Shown: positions 1 through 7,110 of the stretch, piece by piece | Position numbering within the stretch: the stretch's first letter is position 1 | Layout of the letters: every line of letters begins with the position of its first letter | DNA from: Sulfurivermis sp040755915 | Lineage (GTDB): Bacteria > Pseudomonadota > Gammaproteobacteria > Thiohalomonadales > Thiohalomonadaceae | Direction: 5' to 3' | Length of the DNA: 64,000 nt | NCBI GenBank assembly: GCA_040755915.1 | Contig: JBFLWM010000025.1 | Span: 1 to 64,000 of the forward strand | Position numbers and translations under genes: made by a program | The notes under the pieces: model-generated | Databases searched by the model: none | What the model was told of the DNA's origin: nothing | What the model saw: only the letters and a program-made list of their open reading frames with translations

Positions 1-20
1 AAGGTGTGCCCCTGTGCAAC

Positions 21-131
21 TAGGCATTAAAGCGGACCACGATGGGGCGCGGTTGCCTTGGGATGTTCAAATCATGCGACCGCCGGCGGTTTTTTTTGGC
101 CGTTCGGTGGCCGCTTAACTCATCGTTAGGT
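21..131 (+). other. attC-like recombination site (degenerate left end)
   Basis: The right end carries a core site GTTAGGT (125-131). An imperfect inverted repeat, AAGCGGACCACGA (29-41) against TCGGTGGCCGCTT (104-116), forms the stem expected of an integron attC. The left core is degenerate (GCATTAA instead of RYYYAAC). No convincing gene lies in 1-138, so this is the tail of a cassette that starts outside the window. Confidence 0.5.
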
Positions 132-138
132 GACAAGG

Positions 139-516
139 ATGCCGCAACTTCCTTACTCAATCGAACTGCACGATTCGAAGATCGCGGGAATCGAAGATGT
201 CGATGGGACTGCAATTGTGCGGTTCTCTCACGCCTACATCCACAAGGATGGAAAGGGGTGGAGTCAGGCCGCCGAGCTTAGAATTGGAAGCGCATCCCTG
301 GAATTGAACCAAACGGAATTTCCTGCCACGGTCGATGATGGGAAGCTGAATACGAAGAAGGGTTCTTACCACAACCTACTGACCATTCCCCTGGACACGG
401 ACGACGACGTGGACCTTCTGATCGAGTTCAGCTCAGGTGCTCAGGCGCGAATCAAAGGCTCAGGCATCTCCGTTGTGTTTGCCGGTGAGCGAGTGTTCAT
501 TGAAGATGTTACCTAA
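139..516 (+). CDS. Integron cassette protein, unknown function
   Basis: A 125-residue soluble protein that I do not recognise. It looks beta-rich, with no signal peptide, membrane segment or cysteine motif, and ends in an acidic stretch (TDDDVDLL) followed by a short hydrophobic strand region. The ATG at 139 is chosen over an in-frame GTG at 130 because the GTG lies inside the preceding attC core. The stop codon (514-516) overlaps the next attC, as is normal for gene cassettes. There is no promoter in front; expression would depend on read-through from the integron promoter to the left. Confidence 0.7.
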   Translation: MPQLPYSIELHDSKIAGIEDVDGTAIVRFSHAYIHKDGKGWSQAAELRIGSASLELNQTEFPATVDDGKLNTKKGSYHNLLTIPLDTDDDVDLLIEFSSGAQARIKGSGISVVFAGERVFIEDVT

Positions 517-614
517 CCATCGGCTCCAGGCGACGCCAAAAGCGCATCGCCTTTCTTGTTCTTTCCGGCTCTTGGCGCGGCGCTTTTGTGCGCGCCTGAG
601 CCGAAACGTTAGGC
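511..614 (+). other. attC site
   Basis: The left core ACCTAAC (511-517) and right core GTTAGGC (608-614) match RYYYAAC/GTTRRRY. The arms CGGCTCCAGGCG and CGCCTGAGCCG are inverted repeats, and the centre (GGCGACGCCAAAAGCGC...GGCGCGGCGCTTTTGTGCGC region) has further imperfect symmetry. At 104 bp its length is typical of a 59-base element. Confidence 0.8.
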
Positions 615-624
615 TCATAAAAAG

Positions 625-1014
625 ATGGCGAAGCGTCCGTTTCTTGGTTTCGTAACAGTTGCCGCCGGCGCGCCGTTCTTAGCGTTCTTAGTTTACTTTG
701 TGTCGCGCTACGACCCGCCGCTCTTCCATTGGTTCGTCTGGGAGAAGTTGCTTATTGTGCTACTGAGTCTCTCTGGTGGCGTGCTCTTGTGGCGTGGTGA
801 CACATGGGGATACAGGTTCTCTGCTATTGCGTGGTTTCTAATTCTTCTCGGCTCGATATCAAGTTTGGTTGCCCTTTTTCAGCTTTTTGGATCGCCTGAT
901 GTCACGGATGCACTGGCGAAAGTCTGGGTCGCTAAAGATATTTTCTATTTGCCCCTTGGGGTCTCGGCAATATATCTGCTGGTCAGAGACTTACTGAGGT
1001 CTAGTGAAAAGTGA
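625..1014 (+). CDS. Cassette-borne small membrane protein
   Basis: A 129-residue protein with four likely transmembrane segments (about residues 8-27, 38-56, 64-88 and 103-123) separated by short polar loops. It starts 11 bases after the upstream attC core and ends one base before the next attC, so it exactly fills one cassette. An AAAAAG stretch just before the ATG is the only ribosome-binding candidate. I do not recognise the family. Base composition is less GC-rich than the chromosomal genes that follow, which fits acquisition. Confidence 0.7.
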   Translation: MAKRPFLGFVTVAAGAPFLAFLVYFVSRYDPPLFHWFVWEKLLIVLLSLSGGVLLWRGDTWGYRFSAIAWFLILLGSISSLVALFQLFGSPDVTDALAKVWVAKDIFYLPLGVSAIYLLVRDLLRSSEK

Positions 1015-1104
1015 GCCTAACAAGCGCGTGGAGGCGGACGTGGTGATACGGCGCACCCTTTCCTGTTGTTGTCGTGGCCGCGCCGCTCACGCGCAGCGTT
1101 AGGC
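1015..1104 (+). other. attC site
   Basis: This is the clearest attC of the array. The left core GCCTAAC (1015-1021) pairs with the right core GTTAGGC (1098-1104), and the adjacent arms AAGCGCGTG and CACGCGCAG are inverted repeats. Length is 90 bp. Confidence 0.85.
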
Positions 1105-1121
1105 ATTAAAAGGAAAGTTCC

Positions 1122-1481
1122 ATGGGGCTTAGAGAACAAAACGTAGAAATCGGGTATAGCATCCAAACAATCACAAGGAATGTTTACGATATTCAGAATA
1201 ATGAAGCCCTCAAAATTCAAACGGGCTACGTCAAATACGACAACGGTGAAGTACCAGTCTGGCGCCCCTATAGCCCTGGCAATATGTCACACGATGCCAA
1301 ATGGCGAAATGGAACATGGAAAAATATTTATAACCTTAGAATGCCTCACAAGGAAAACACAAAATATATCGAATACAACGTAGTTGAATATAGTGAAGGT
1401 GATGCAACAGCAATGCTACCGGAAGTTCAGGTAACACTAATGTATGAAATTCGAGAGTACATCAGCAAGCAAAAAACATAA
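1122..1481 (+). CDS. Integron cassette protein, unknown function
   Basis: A 119-residue soluble protein, rich in Tyr, Asn and Lys, with no signal peptide or membrane segment. The start ATG has an AAGGAAAG ribosome-binding site at good spacing. Codon usage and AT content (many AAA, AAT and ATA codons) differ sharply from the GC-rich genes after 2.4 kb. It fills the cassette between the attC ending at 1104 and the attC-like site at 1486. I do not recognise the family and assign no function. Confidence 0.7.
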   Translation: MGLREQNVEIGYSIQTITRNVYDIQNNEALKIQTGYVKYDNGEVPVWRPYSPGNMSHDAKWRNGTWKNIYNLRMPHKENTKYIEYNVVEYSEGDATAMLPEVQVTLMYEIREYISKQKT

Positions 1482-1485
1482 AAAA

Positions 1486-1526
1486 GTATAACGAGACATG
1501 GGGTCTCGTTAATACAACTGTTATGT
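1486..1526 (+). other. Short attC-like site
   Basis: A GTATAAC box (1486-1492) and GTTATGT box (1520-1526) flank a perfect hairpin, AACGAGAC/GTCTCGTT with a 4-base loop. At about 41 bp it is shorter than a typical attC and its cores deviate from consensus. It could be a degenerate or minimal attC, or a transcription terminator-like hairpin at a cassette junction. Confidence 0.45.
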
Positions 1527-1975
1527 TCTGGAACAGATTGAGAAGGAAATTTATGCTCAGTGTAAATGATCTAAAAGGACTCCTTGAGGTCAATAGGGTA
1601 GCTGTTGTGCCATTTATTGCGGCAGCATATGTCAATGAGTGGGGTTTTAAACAGTTTCCATCATGGTTTATGTCTCACTGGTCACTTATAGCTGTGGCAC
1701 TTGCGATAGTTGTTGTGGGTTCGTTTCTGGCGTCTTGGTTCATGTTCGATCTCACGCTACACCTTGATTACAGAATAAACCTTGCTGCAGAGAAACAACT
1801 GGATGTCATCTATTCAGTTGCAACGGTTTCCTTAATTACTTTTGGTGTTTTAGGTTTCTTTAGTCCAGAACCGTTTCAAAGCATCAAGCTTTCTTGGAAT
1901 GTAGCATCAGGTGCTTGTGGACTATTTATGTTAGATGTACAAAGAAAAGTCCAAAATGGATTATCAAAAACATAA
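1523..1975 (+). CDS. Cassette-borne membrane protein
   Basis: A 150-residue protein with about four hydrophobic segments (near residues 26-44, 53-76, 92-112 and 124-138). No catalytic motif is visible and I do not recognise the family. The ATG at 1523 lies inside the right core of the upstream attC-like site; an alternative ATG eleven codons in (MLSVNDLKG) is preceded by AAGGAAATTT, a better ribosome-binding site, so the true start may be 1553. The stop overlaps the next attC. Codon use is AT-rich. Confidence 0.65.
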   Translation: MFWNRLRRKFMLSVNDLKGLLEVNRVAVVPFIAAAYVNEWGFKQFPSWFMSHWSLIAVALAIVVVGSFLASWFMFDLTLHLDYRINLAAEKQLDVIYSVATVSLITFGVLGFFSPEPFQSIKLSWNVASGACGLFMLDVQRKVQNGLSKT

Positions 1976-2041
1976 CACGTCGCTCAAAATGGACGCCAAT
2001 TCCGCTGCGCTCCATTGGCGCCCTTTAGCTAGGCGTTAGCT
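1970..2041 (+). other. attC site
   Basis: Left core ACATAAC (1970-1976) and right core GTTAGCT (2035-2041). The body contains GGACGCCAATTCCGC paired with GCGCTCCATTGGCGCC, the long imperfect palindrome typical of attC sites. Length is 72 bp. Confidence 0.8.
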
Positions 2042-2042
2042 T

Positions 2043-2234
2043 ATGAAGGAGTTTGGTGGGATGCCAAACCTAAGTAAAGAACAAATTATTGCTTTTGTTG
2101 GGGCAATTAAAAAATCGTATAAAACTCCACACAGGCCATTAAAACTGGCTGTTGAAGTGGTACTAGCTACACCAAACCCGGGGTCCCAAACCCGGGGTCA
2201 GATACCGTCTCGACGTGTCAAGCGTTTTGTGTGA
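2043..2234 (+). pseudogene. Truncated cassette gene
   Basis: A 63-codon frame that begins two bases after an attC core with a plausible protein start (MKEFGGMPNLSKEQIIAF...). It keeps a credible helical, basic sequence for about 45 residues. The remaining codons translate a repeat made of two CCCGGGGTC units, so the original C-terminus appears to have been replaced by inserted repeat DNA. I do not recognise the intact family. Confidence 0.45.
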
Positions 2235-2312
2235 CAAGCTGAGCATTGAATGGCTCGCGGTGCTTGAGAACACCATAGACAACGGGGTTCGGGGTCAGGT
2301 CTAGCATTTAGC
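2171..2312 (+). repeat. REP-transposase-associated repeat remnant
   Basis: Contains a tandem pair of AAACCCGGGGTC units (about 2175-2201) and, near 2290, GGGGTCAGGTCTAGCATTT. From general knowledge, GGGGTCAGGTCT-type motifs flank IS200-like (REP-associated tyrosine) transposases in gammaproteobacteria. No transposase gene remains here. The insertion would explain the broken frame at 2043-2234. Confidence 0.35.
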
Positions 2313-2371
2313 ACTAAACGCCAGTTCTGGCCCAGGATGTTTCCTTTCGCCGGTTAGTTCAAACGTTAGTC
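2313..2371 (+). other. Probable attC site, last recognisable one
   Basis: Right core GTTAGTC (2365-2371) with a weaker left box ACTAAAC (2313-2319). The arms CGCCAG...CTGG and CGCCGG are only partly complementary. No further attC core is evident to the right, so the array seems to end here or with the gene at 2385. Confidence 0.4.
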
Positions 2372-2384
2372 ATCAGGAGTTCCC

Positions 2385-2924
2385 GTGCCCTTCACGCCGC
2401 TTCACATGGGTCCCGGGCTGTTCATGAAGGCCGTCGCGGGGCGCCACTTCAGTGTGCTTGCCTTCGGCATCGCGCAGGTGGCCATGGACATCGAGCCGCT
2501 CATCGGCATGATGCGGGGTTCGGCGGTGTTGCATGGGGCGACGCACACCTACGTGGCAGCGATTCTGATGGCCCTGCTTGTGGCCATTCTGGCGCCACCC
2601 ATCTGCCGTCCTGTCCTGCGCCGCTGGAACCGGGAGTTGTCGTACCACAAGCTCGACTGGCTGATCGCCCCTGAGTCGTTGGCCCCTGTGCCCGTAGTCA
2701 TTGGCGCCTTCATCGGGACGCTTTCTCATGTGGCGCTCGACAGCCTCATGCATGCCGATATCAGACCTCTGGCGCCATGGTCTTCGTCAAATGTCCTGCT
2801 TCAAATGTCGCCCGGTGTATCGCTCGACGTGCTCTGTGTCGCTGCGGGTGCTGTGGGTGTCGTCGGGTGGCTTGCCGCGGGGCTGCTGCGCCGGAGAGCA
2901 GGCCGGGCGGACGGAAAAAATTGA
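2385..2924 (+). CDS. YdjM/DUF4184-like membrane protein
   Basis: A 179-residue membrane protein. The N-terminal MPFTPLHMGPG, a central HGATHTY and the C-terminal HVALDSLMHADIRPLAPWS resemble the histidine/aspartate pattern of the YdjM/LexA-regulated membrane-bound predicted metal-dependent hydrolases (a family whose activity is mostly inferred). Four or five hydrophobic segments are visible. It starts at a GTG 14 bases after the last attC core, preceded by CAGGAG, so it may itself be the terminal cassette, although no attC follows it. The partner gene downstream is convergent. Confidence 0.65.
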   Translation: MPFTPLHMGPGLFMKAVAGRHFSVLAFGIAQVAMDIEPLIGMMRGSAVLHGATHTYVAAILMALLVAILAPPICRPVLRRWNRELSYHKLDWLIAPESLAPVPVVIGAFIGTLSHVALDSLMHADIRPLAPWSSSNVLLQMSPGVSLDVLCVAAGAVGVVGWLAAGLLRRRAGRADGKN

Positions 2925-2950
2925 ACCGGAACAGAGCTGACTGAATCAGC

Positions 2951-4195
2951 TCACGCCGATTCCAGTCGCCTCGCCATATCCGCCTTGCGCGCGATCATCT
3001 TCTCTGCCAGCGCGTCGCTGCCGCCACTCTCCATGACAATCTGACGTATCTGCGCGTCGGGGATGCGTGTGACCACCCTGATGGCCTGTCTGATGTCGTC
3101 GTGGCTCATGTCGGCGAAGAGCTGTACTGCGTGTGGGTTGTCCGGGTCGCTGCGCAACAGGTCGATCTCATCGACGCGGGTGCCGAAGGCCTTGCCCTTG
3201 GGGTCGCCGTGGGCGCGGAAGGCCAGCGCCCCGCCGACATCGAGGGTCAGCACGGTGCCGTTGACGACGCCCTGATTATCGCCATCGAGCCCGGCCGCAT
3301 CCCAGTTGGCTGTCCAGGCATGCACGCCGAACCACTGCTGCGCCTGTCTGCGCTCCTCTGCGCTGAGGTGGGCAACACACTTCTTGTCGAGTTCGAGCCA
3401 CTCGGTGGCGATCTGGTCGGGAGATTTGGTCGCCACGTATCGCAATGTCGGCGCGCCGGCCAGTTGGTAGAGGCGGGCGGCGATCATTTCATTGCGTGCG
3501 TGGGCGGGAGATTCCAGCGTCTTGACGTAGTAACGTCTGCCGTCCGCATCCTGGAACAGGCCCGCGGGGTTGCTGCCGAGTTGCCCGCCCACCCGCCGCA
3601 TCACCGTGGTGTCGAGCAGTGTTCCGGCGGCATCGGCAATGGGTGTGGTGCGCCGCACCAGTGCCAGCTGCGCGGGGGTTTCGATGGCGCCCTTGCGCAC
3701 GCGCCGCACGGCGCGGATCGCCTCGCCGGGTTCCATGCCCAGCTCCACCAGCAACCGTGCCGCGATCATGCCGGCACGGCCGAGCCCGCCCTTGCAGTGC
3801 ACCAGCACATCGTGTCCGTTGCGCAGCAGCGTGCGGATCTCGCGGCCTTCCGTGAGCCATTGCTGCTCAAACGCCGCGCCGGGAACGGAGTAGTCGGCGA
3901 TGGGGAGATGGCGCCATTCGATGCCCCGCTGCCGGATCTCGTGTCCGAGCTGCGGCACCTTGAGTTCCACGAGTTCTGCGGGCTCGACCAGGGTCAGCAC
4001 GCGCCGCGCGCCCCACGCGGCGATGACATCCAGATCGAGGCCGAGGTCGCGCTCCCAGGCGCCGGTATGGGCAAAACGGTCGTGCTTGCCGGGGCAGAAG
4101 GTTATGCCGATTCGTCCATGGGTCGGGCTCGCGCGCACTTCGGCGATCTGAAGCGGATGTGTGTGGCTGGTTCGTGCGATTGCCATGTGTGCCAT
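2951..4195 (-). CDS. CDKN3-like phosphatase fused to kinase-fold domain
   Basis: A 414-residue two-domain protein. Residues about 15-190 resemble dual-specificity/CDKN3-type phosphatases, with the P-loop signature HCKGGLGRAG (nucleophilic Cys, invariant Arg) and an upstream general-acid Asp candidate in IADYSVP. Residues about 200-414 begin with GGQLGSNPAGLF and DGRRYYVKTLES, then NEMIAARLY, resembling the glycine-rich loop, Lys and Glu of HipA- or PI3K-like kinase folds; WDAAGLDGDNQG and LDVGGALAFR could supply the catalytic Asp/Asn and metal-binding Asp. Substrates cannot be predicted. The start at 4195 has a second in-frame ATG three codons on. It stands alone, between convergent and codirectional neighbours. 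Confidence 0.65.
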   Translation of the reverse strand: MAHMAIARTSHTHPLQIAEVRASPTHGRIGITFCPGKHDRFAHTGAWERDLGLDLDVIAAWGARRVLTLVEPAELVELKVPQLGHEIRQRGIEWRHLPIADYSVPGAAFEQQWLTEGREIRTLLRNGHDVLVHCKGGLGRAGMIAARLLVELGMEPGEAIRAVRRVRKGAIETPAQLALVRRTTPIADAAGTLLDTTVMRRVGGQLGSNPAGLFQDADGRRYYVKTLESPAHARNEMIAARLYQLAGAPTLRYVATKSPDQIATEWLELDKKCVAHLSAEERRQAQQWFGVHAWTANWDAAGLDGDNQGVVNGTVLTLDVGGALAFRAHGDPKGKAFGTRVDEIDLLRSDPDNPHAVQLFADMSHDDIRQAIRVVTRIPDAQIRQIVMESGGSDALAEKMIARKADMARRLESA

Positions 4196-4358
4196 CCCCG
4201 GGGCGGTTCCTGTGGGTTGCCGGCCGGGGGGCGATCGGCCAATGCGGTGGTATGCGTGCGTGGATACTACAACATATGCCGGAATTGCGCGTGCAGCGGA
4301 GCCCGCATGTGTGGGACAATCGGGGACGTACCACGATTTCCGTTAGTGTTGCATTTCC

Positions 4359-4772
4359 TTAGTCGTCATCCGTCGGCGTGATCAATCGCACGCTCGGAAA
4401 GTAGGATGCATAGCGTCCTGTGTCGCGCGTCAGCAATGGATAGTCGCTGACGGCTGCGTGGGCACCGATGAAAAAGTCCGCCAGCACGTTACCCTTCGTG
4501 CCACCCTGTCGGCGGTAGCGCACGAATGCCTTGCCGGCCAGGAACAGTGCCGGGCGCGGCAACTCGATCATCGTGAGTCTGAGATCGTTGATGGCCTGGT
4601 CGAGGGCCTCGACGGTGGAGAAGGTTAGCGACAATTCGGCATAAATGATCGGATTGATGGCCAGGCGATGAACCTTGGATTGCGCCCGTAACTGGTTGAT
4701 GGACCAGTCGGCCCAGCCCGGCTCGTCTTCCAGAACGTCGACCAGGACGTTGGTGTCGACGAGAAGCATCAC
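4359..4772 (-). CDS. vapC: VapC-type PIN-domain toxin
   Basis: A 137-residue PIN-domain endoribonuclease, the toxin of a type II toxin-antitoxin pair. The acidic catalytic residues are in place: Asp in LLVDTNVLVD near the N-terminus, Glu in IIYAELS, and Asp in VLADFFIGAHA and LLTRDTGRY. Members of this family cut tRNA or rRNA; the target here is unknown. It overlaps the antitoxin gene upstream by four bases (4769-4772), implying translational coupling. Confidence 0.85.
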   Translation of the reverse strand: MMLLVDTNVLVDVLEDEPGWADWSINQLRAQSKVHRLAINPIIYAELSLTFSTVEALDQAINDLRLTMIELPRPALFLAGKAFVRYRRQGGTKGNVLADFFIGAHAAVSDYPLLTRDTGRYASYFPSVRLITPTDDD

Positions 4773-5008
4773 TCCTCACCGCGCAGCAGTGTCATCAGCT
4801 CGTCGGTACGCCATTTCACATCGGCCTTGCCGCGGGCCGCCTCGAAGCGGTCGTGTTTGCGACTCGGACGGGCATCGACCTTGTGTATTACCACCTCGCC
4901 ATCGCGGTTGACGGTGAAATCGACCCTGGACCCCGGCTCCAGATGCAGGGCGTCGCGAATCTGCTTGGGGATCGTCACCTGGCCCTTGCTGGTAAGTGTT
5001 GTCGACAT
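4769..5008 (-). CDS. vapB: AbrB/MazE-type antitoxin VapB
   Basis: A 79-residue antitoxin. The first 45 residues form a SpoVT/AbrB swapped-hairpin DNA-binding domain (TLTSKGQVTIPKQIRDAL, PGSRVDF), and the rest is a charged tail that would wrap the VapC toxin. The ATG is preceded by CGGAGG. By analogy it should repress its own promoter upstream of 5008; two GTATTAC-type half sites at about 5023-5051 (GGGTATTAC and GTAATACC) form an inverted pair that could be the operator. Confidence 0.85.
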   Translation of the reverse strand: MSTTLTSKGQVTIPKQIRDALHLEPGSRVDFTVNRDGEVVIHKVDARPSRKHDRFEAARGKADVKWRTDELMTLLRGEE

Positions 5009-5022
5009 GGCAAACCTCCGCG

Positions 5023-5052
5023 GGTATTACTTGATAACGGAGTGTAATACCT
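5023..5052 (-). promoter_or_regulatory. Candidate VapB operator (GGGTATTAC inverted pair)
   Basis: GGGTATTAC (about 5022-5030) and GTAATACC (about 5044-5051) form an inverted repeat just upstream of the antitoxin start. AbrB-fold antitoxins usually bind such palindromes in their own promoters. The assignment rests on position and symmetry only. Confidence 0.4.
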
Positions 5053-5096
5053 GGATGTCGGGTGTGCAATGCTGCCCGATGCCCGGTCGGGAAAAG

Positions 5097-5123
5097 AAAA
5101 AGGCGCCTTGCGGCACCTTTTTC
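5097..5123 (-). terminator. Rho-independent terminator of soe operon
   Basis: Read on the minus strand, AAAAAGGTGCC-GCAA-GGCGCCTTTTT forms a stem with a GCAA tetraloop followed by a T-run, about 20 bases past the soeC stop codon. The A/T flanks make it potentially bidirectional. Confidence 0.8.
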
Positions 5124-5144
5124 TTTGCTGCATCAGCGGACTGC

Positions 5145-6131
5145 TCAGATGGTCTGGTAGTACAGGTTCTGCGGATGATTCGCCTGGGCGAAGAAGAACC
5201 AGCGCTCGAACAGCAGGCCGACGTACTGGGTCATGAAGGCCAGCAGCAGCAGGGCGTTGTGGTCGGCGCTGAGGCCGAGGGCCAGCAGGATGACCGGGAC
5301 CACGAACACCAGTACCAGGAAGATCCACTTCACCGACTTGAGGAAGGCGCCGGCCTTGCCGTGGCCGTACTCGCGGGTGTTGTAGGAGCCGCCCATCATG
5401 CCCATGGCCTTCTGCTGGATGTGGGTGTGACGCACACCGATGGCGGTCTGCAGGGTGGACTTGTGCTTGATGCGGGCATTGCGCAGCAGGGAGAAGCCGC
5501 GGGTGGCAAGGCCCACTACGGTGAGGGCGATGGCCCAGCCGCCGAAGAAGTGCACCAGTTCCTGCTCGACGCCCTGGTAGGAGGCGTAGACGGTGGCGCA
5601 GGTGAAGCCGGAGGCAGTGCCGAGGATGAAGTAATTCACCACGGTGAGCGGGCTGGCCCATTCCTGCAGGAACTTCACGGCCGCGTAGATCATGCCGGTG
5701 CAGACGAACAGGGCGACGGCGCCGAGTACGCCGGCGATGCCGACGACGAGGGACAGCTGGCCGGCGACATGCCAGCCGAACAGGTCCACGTCCCAGCCGA
5801 ACCAGTGGAACACGGCGTAGAGGAAGGTGAGGCCCATCATCGCCGGCATGGCGATCAGTTCACGCGACAGCCAGGAGGTGCGCCACTGGGTCATGCCGCG
5901 CCAGGCGCGGGTGAACATGTAGCTGGGCTTGCCGAGGTGGAACACCGCCGCCAGCAGGCCGCCGAGCAGGAACAGCAGGGCAAGGAAGCTGCCGTTGGCG
6001 AAGAAACTGCCGCTTTGTGCCGGCAGCAGCTTGGCCATGCCGTAGGCCTGGGCGCTGAACAGGGCGAGGAACAGGCCCTGGCCGACGCCGATGAGGGTGG
6101 TCAGAAAGATTACCGAGAATGCCGGATGCAT
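5145..6131 (-). CDS. soeC: SoeC, membrane anchor of sulfite dehydrogenase
   Basis: A 328-residue integral membrane protein of the DmsC/NrfD-like anchor group, with about eight hydrophobic helices. In the SoeABC complex it anchors the cytoplasmic SoeAB and passes electrons from sulfite oxidation to the quinone pool. It is the last gene of soeABC, separated from soeB by 116 bases containing a REP-like hairpin, and is followed by a strong terminator. The sequence alone fits any DmsC-type anchor; the assignment as SoeC comes from the partner subunits and the aprBA/qmo neighbourhood. Confidence 0.85.
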   Translation of the reverse strand: MHPAFSVIFLTTLIGVGQGLFLALFSAQAYGMAKLLPAQSGSFFANGSFLALLFLLGGLLAAVFHLGKPSYMFTRAWRGMTQWRTSWLSRELIAMPAMMGLTFLYAVFHWFGWDVDLFGWHVAGQLSLVVGIAGVLGAVALFVCTGMIYAAVKFLQEWASPLTVVNYFILGTASGFTCATVYASYQGVEQELVHFFGGWAIALTVVGLATRGFSLLRNARIKHKSTLQTAIGVRHTHIQQKAMGMMGGSYNTREYGHGKAGAFLKSVKWIFLVLVFVVPVILLALGLSADHNALLLLAFMTQYVGLLFERWFFFAQANHPQNLYYQTI

Positions 6132-6165
6132 CGTTTAACTCCAGTTCGTTGCTTAATGCCGGTAT

Positions 6166-6232
6166 GTAGGGCGGGCTGCAGCCCGCCAGTCGCTCCGTTT
6201 GGCGCAGGCCGGCGGGCTGAAGCCCGCCCTAC
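6166..6232. repeat. REP-like hairpin, GTAGGGCGGGCT family
   Basis: A 67-bp imperfect palindrome with ends GTAGGGCGGGCTGCAGCCC and GGGCTGAAGCCCGCCCTAC, lying between soeB and soeC. The same family recurs at 14577-14644 and 40778-40841. Confidence 0.75.
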
Positions 6233-6247
6233 GTTGCCTGCCATTAA

Positions 6248-6976
6248 TTACATGAGCCAGTCGTCCAGCGTGACGTCGTCGCTGGTGCCGTGGCGGATGT
6301 CTTCCTTCTTGAGCGGGTTGTCGGTGCGCTTGAGCTCATCCTCGTGGATGTGCATGCGCGTCTTGCGCCGCGGCAGATAGTGGTTGGCCGGCTTGGTGCC
6401 CCACTCGGGCATCAGCTGGTAACCGCCCTGTTCGCGGATCGCCACCGATACCTGCGATTCCGGATCGTGCACGTCGCCGAACAGACGCGCCGAGGTCGGG
6501 CAGGCCAGCACGCAGGCGGGCTTGCGCTCGGACTCGGGCAGCTTTTCGTCGTAGATGCGGTCGACGCAGAGGGTGCACTTCTTCATCACCTTCTGGTATT
6601 CGTCGAATTCGCGCGCGCCGTAGGGGCAGGCCCAGGAGCAGTACTTGCAGCCGATGCACTTGTCGTAGTCCACCAGCACGATGCCGTCCTCGGCGCGCTT
6701 GTGGCTGGCGCCGGTGGGGCACACCGGGACGCAGGGGGCGTCCTCGCAGTGCAGGCAGCTCTTCGGGAAGTGCAGCGTTTCGGTGTTGGGGAAGCAGCCG
6801 ATCTCGTAGGTCTGCACGCGGTTGAAGAAGGTGCCGGTCGGGTCTTCGCCGTACGGCCGATCGTCGAACAGCGGGCCGGACTTCTCCGACGAGGTGTTCC
6901 ACTGCTTGCACGAGGTCACGCAGGCATGGCAGCCGACGCAGACGTTCAAATCGATTACGAGTGCTAATTGAGTCAT
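6248..6976 (-). CDS. soeB: SoeB, iron-sulfur subunit of sulfite dehydrogenase
   Basis: A 242-residue ferredoxin-type electron transfer subunit of the DMSO reductase family. It has the four expected cysteine clusters: CVGCHACVTSCKQW near residue 12, CLHCEDAPCVPVCP near 74, CIGCKYCSWACP near 107, and a split last cluster CTLCVDR...CVLACP. These ligate four [4Fe-4S] centres that connect the SoeA active site to SoeC. No signal peptide is present, as expected for a cytoplasm-facing complex. The ATG at 6976 lies 134 bases after the soeA stop, with a repeat hairpin in the gap. Confidence 0.9.
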   Translation of the reverse strand: MTQLALVIDLNVCVGCHACVTSCKQWNTSSEKSGPLFDDRPYGEDPTGTFFNRVQTYEIGCFPNTETLHFPKSCLHCEDAPCVPVCPTGASHKRAEDGIVLVDYDKCIGCKYCSWACPYGAREFDEYQKVMKKCTLCVDRIYDEKLPESERKPACVLACPTSARLFGDVHDPESQVSVAIREQGGYQLMPEWGTKPANHYLPRRKTRMHIHEDELKRTDNPLKKEDIRHGTSDDVTLDDWLM

Positions 6977-7003
6977 TTGGTCAGAACCTCTTGAAAACCC
7001 TTT

Positions 7004-7099
7004 AACCGCAAAGTACGCAAAGTGGCGCCAAGTCAGTGGGAGCCTCTCGGCGTGCGCCGGGTGTCTTCACCTTCGCGCCACGTCGCGTACTTCGCGGTT
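7004..7099. repeat. Inverted repeat between soeA and soeB
   Basis: AACCGCAAAGTACGCAAAG (from 7004) is inverted as CTTCGCGGTT-type sequence ending at 7099, with an inner GGCGCC/GGCGCCA pair. This belongs to a widespread class of bacterial intergenic repeats built from CGCAAAG words. It could form a large RNA hairpin that modulates the soeA:soeB ratio. Confidence 0.6.
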
Positions 7100-7110
7100 C
7101 AATCTTTATC

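Noticed and set aside
1486..1526. Hairpin as a simple rho-independent terminator
   Set aside because: No T-run follows the stem and the site sits at a cassette junction with core-like boxes, so an attC-like site is the better reading, though not certain.
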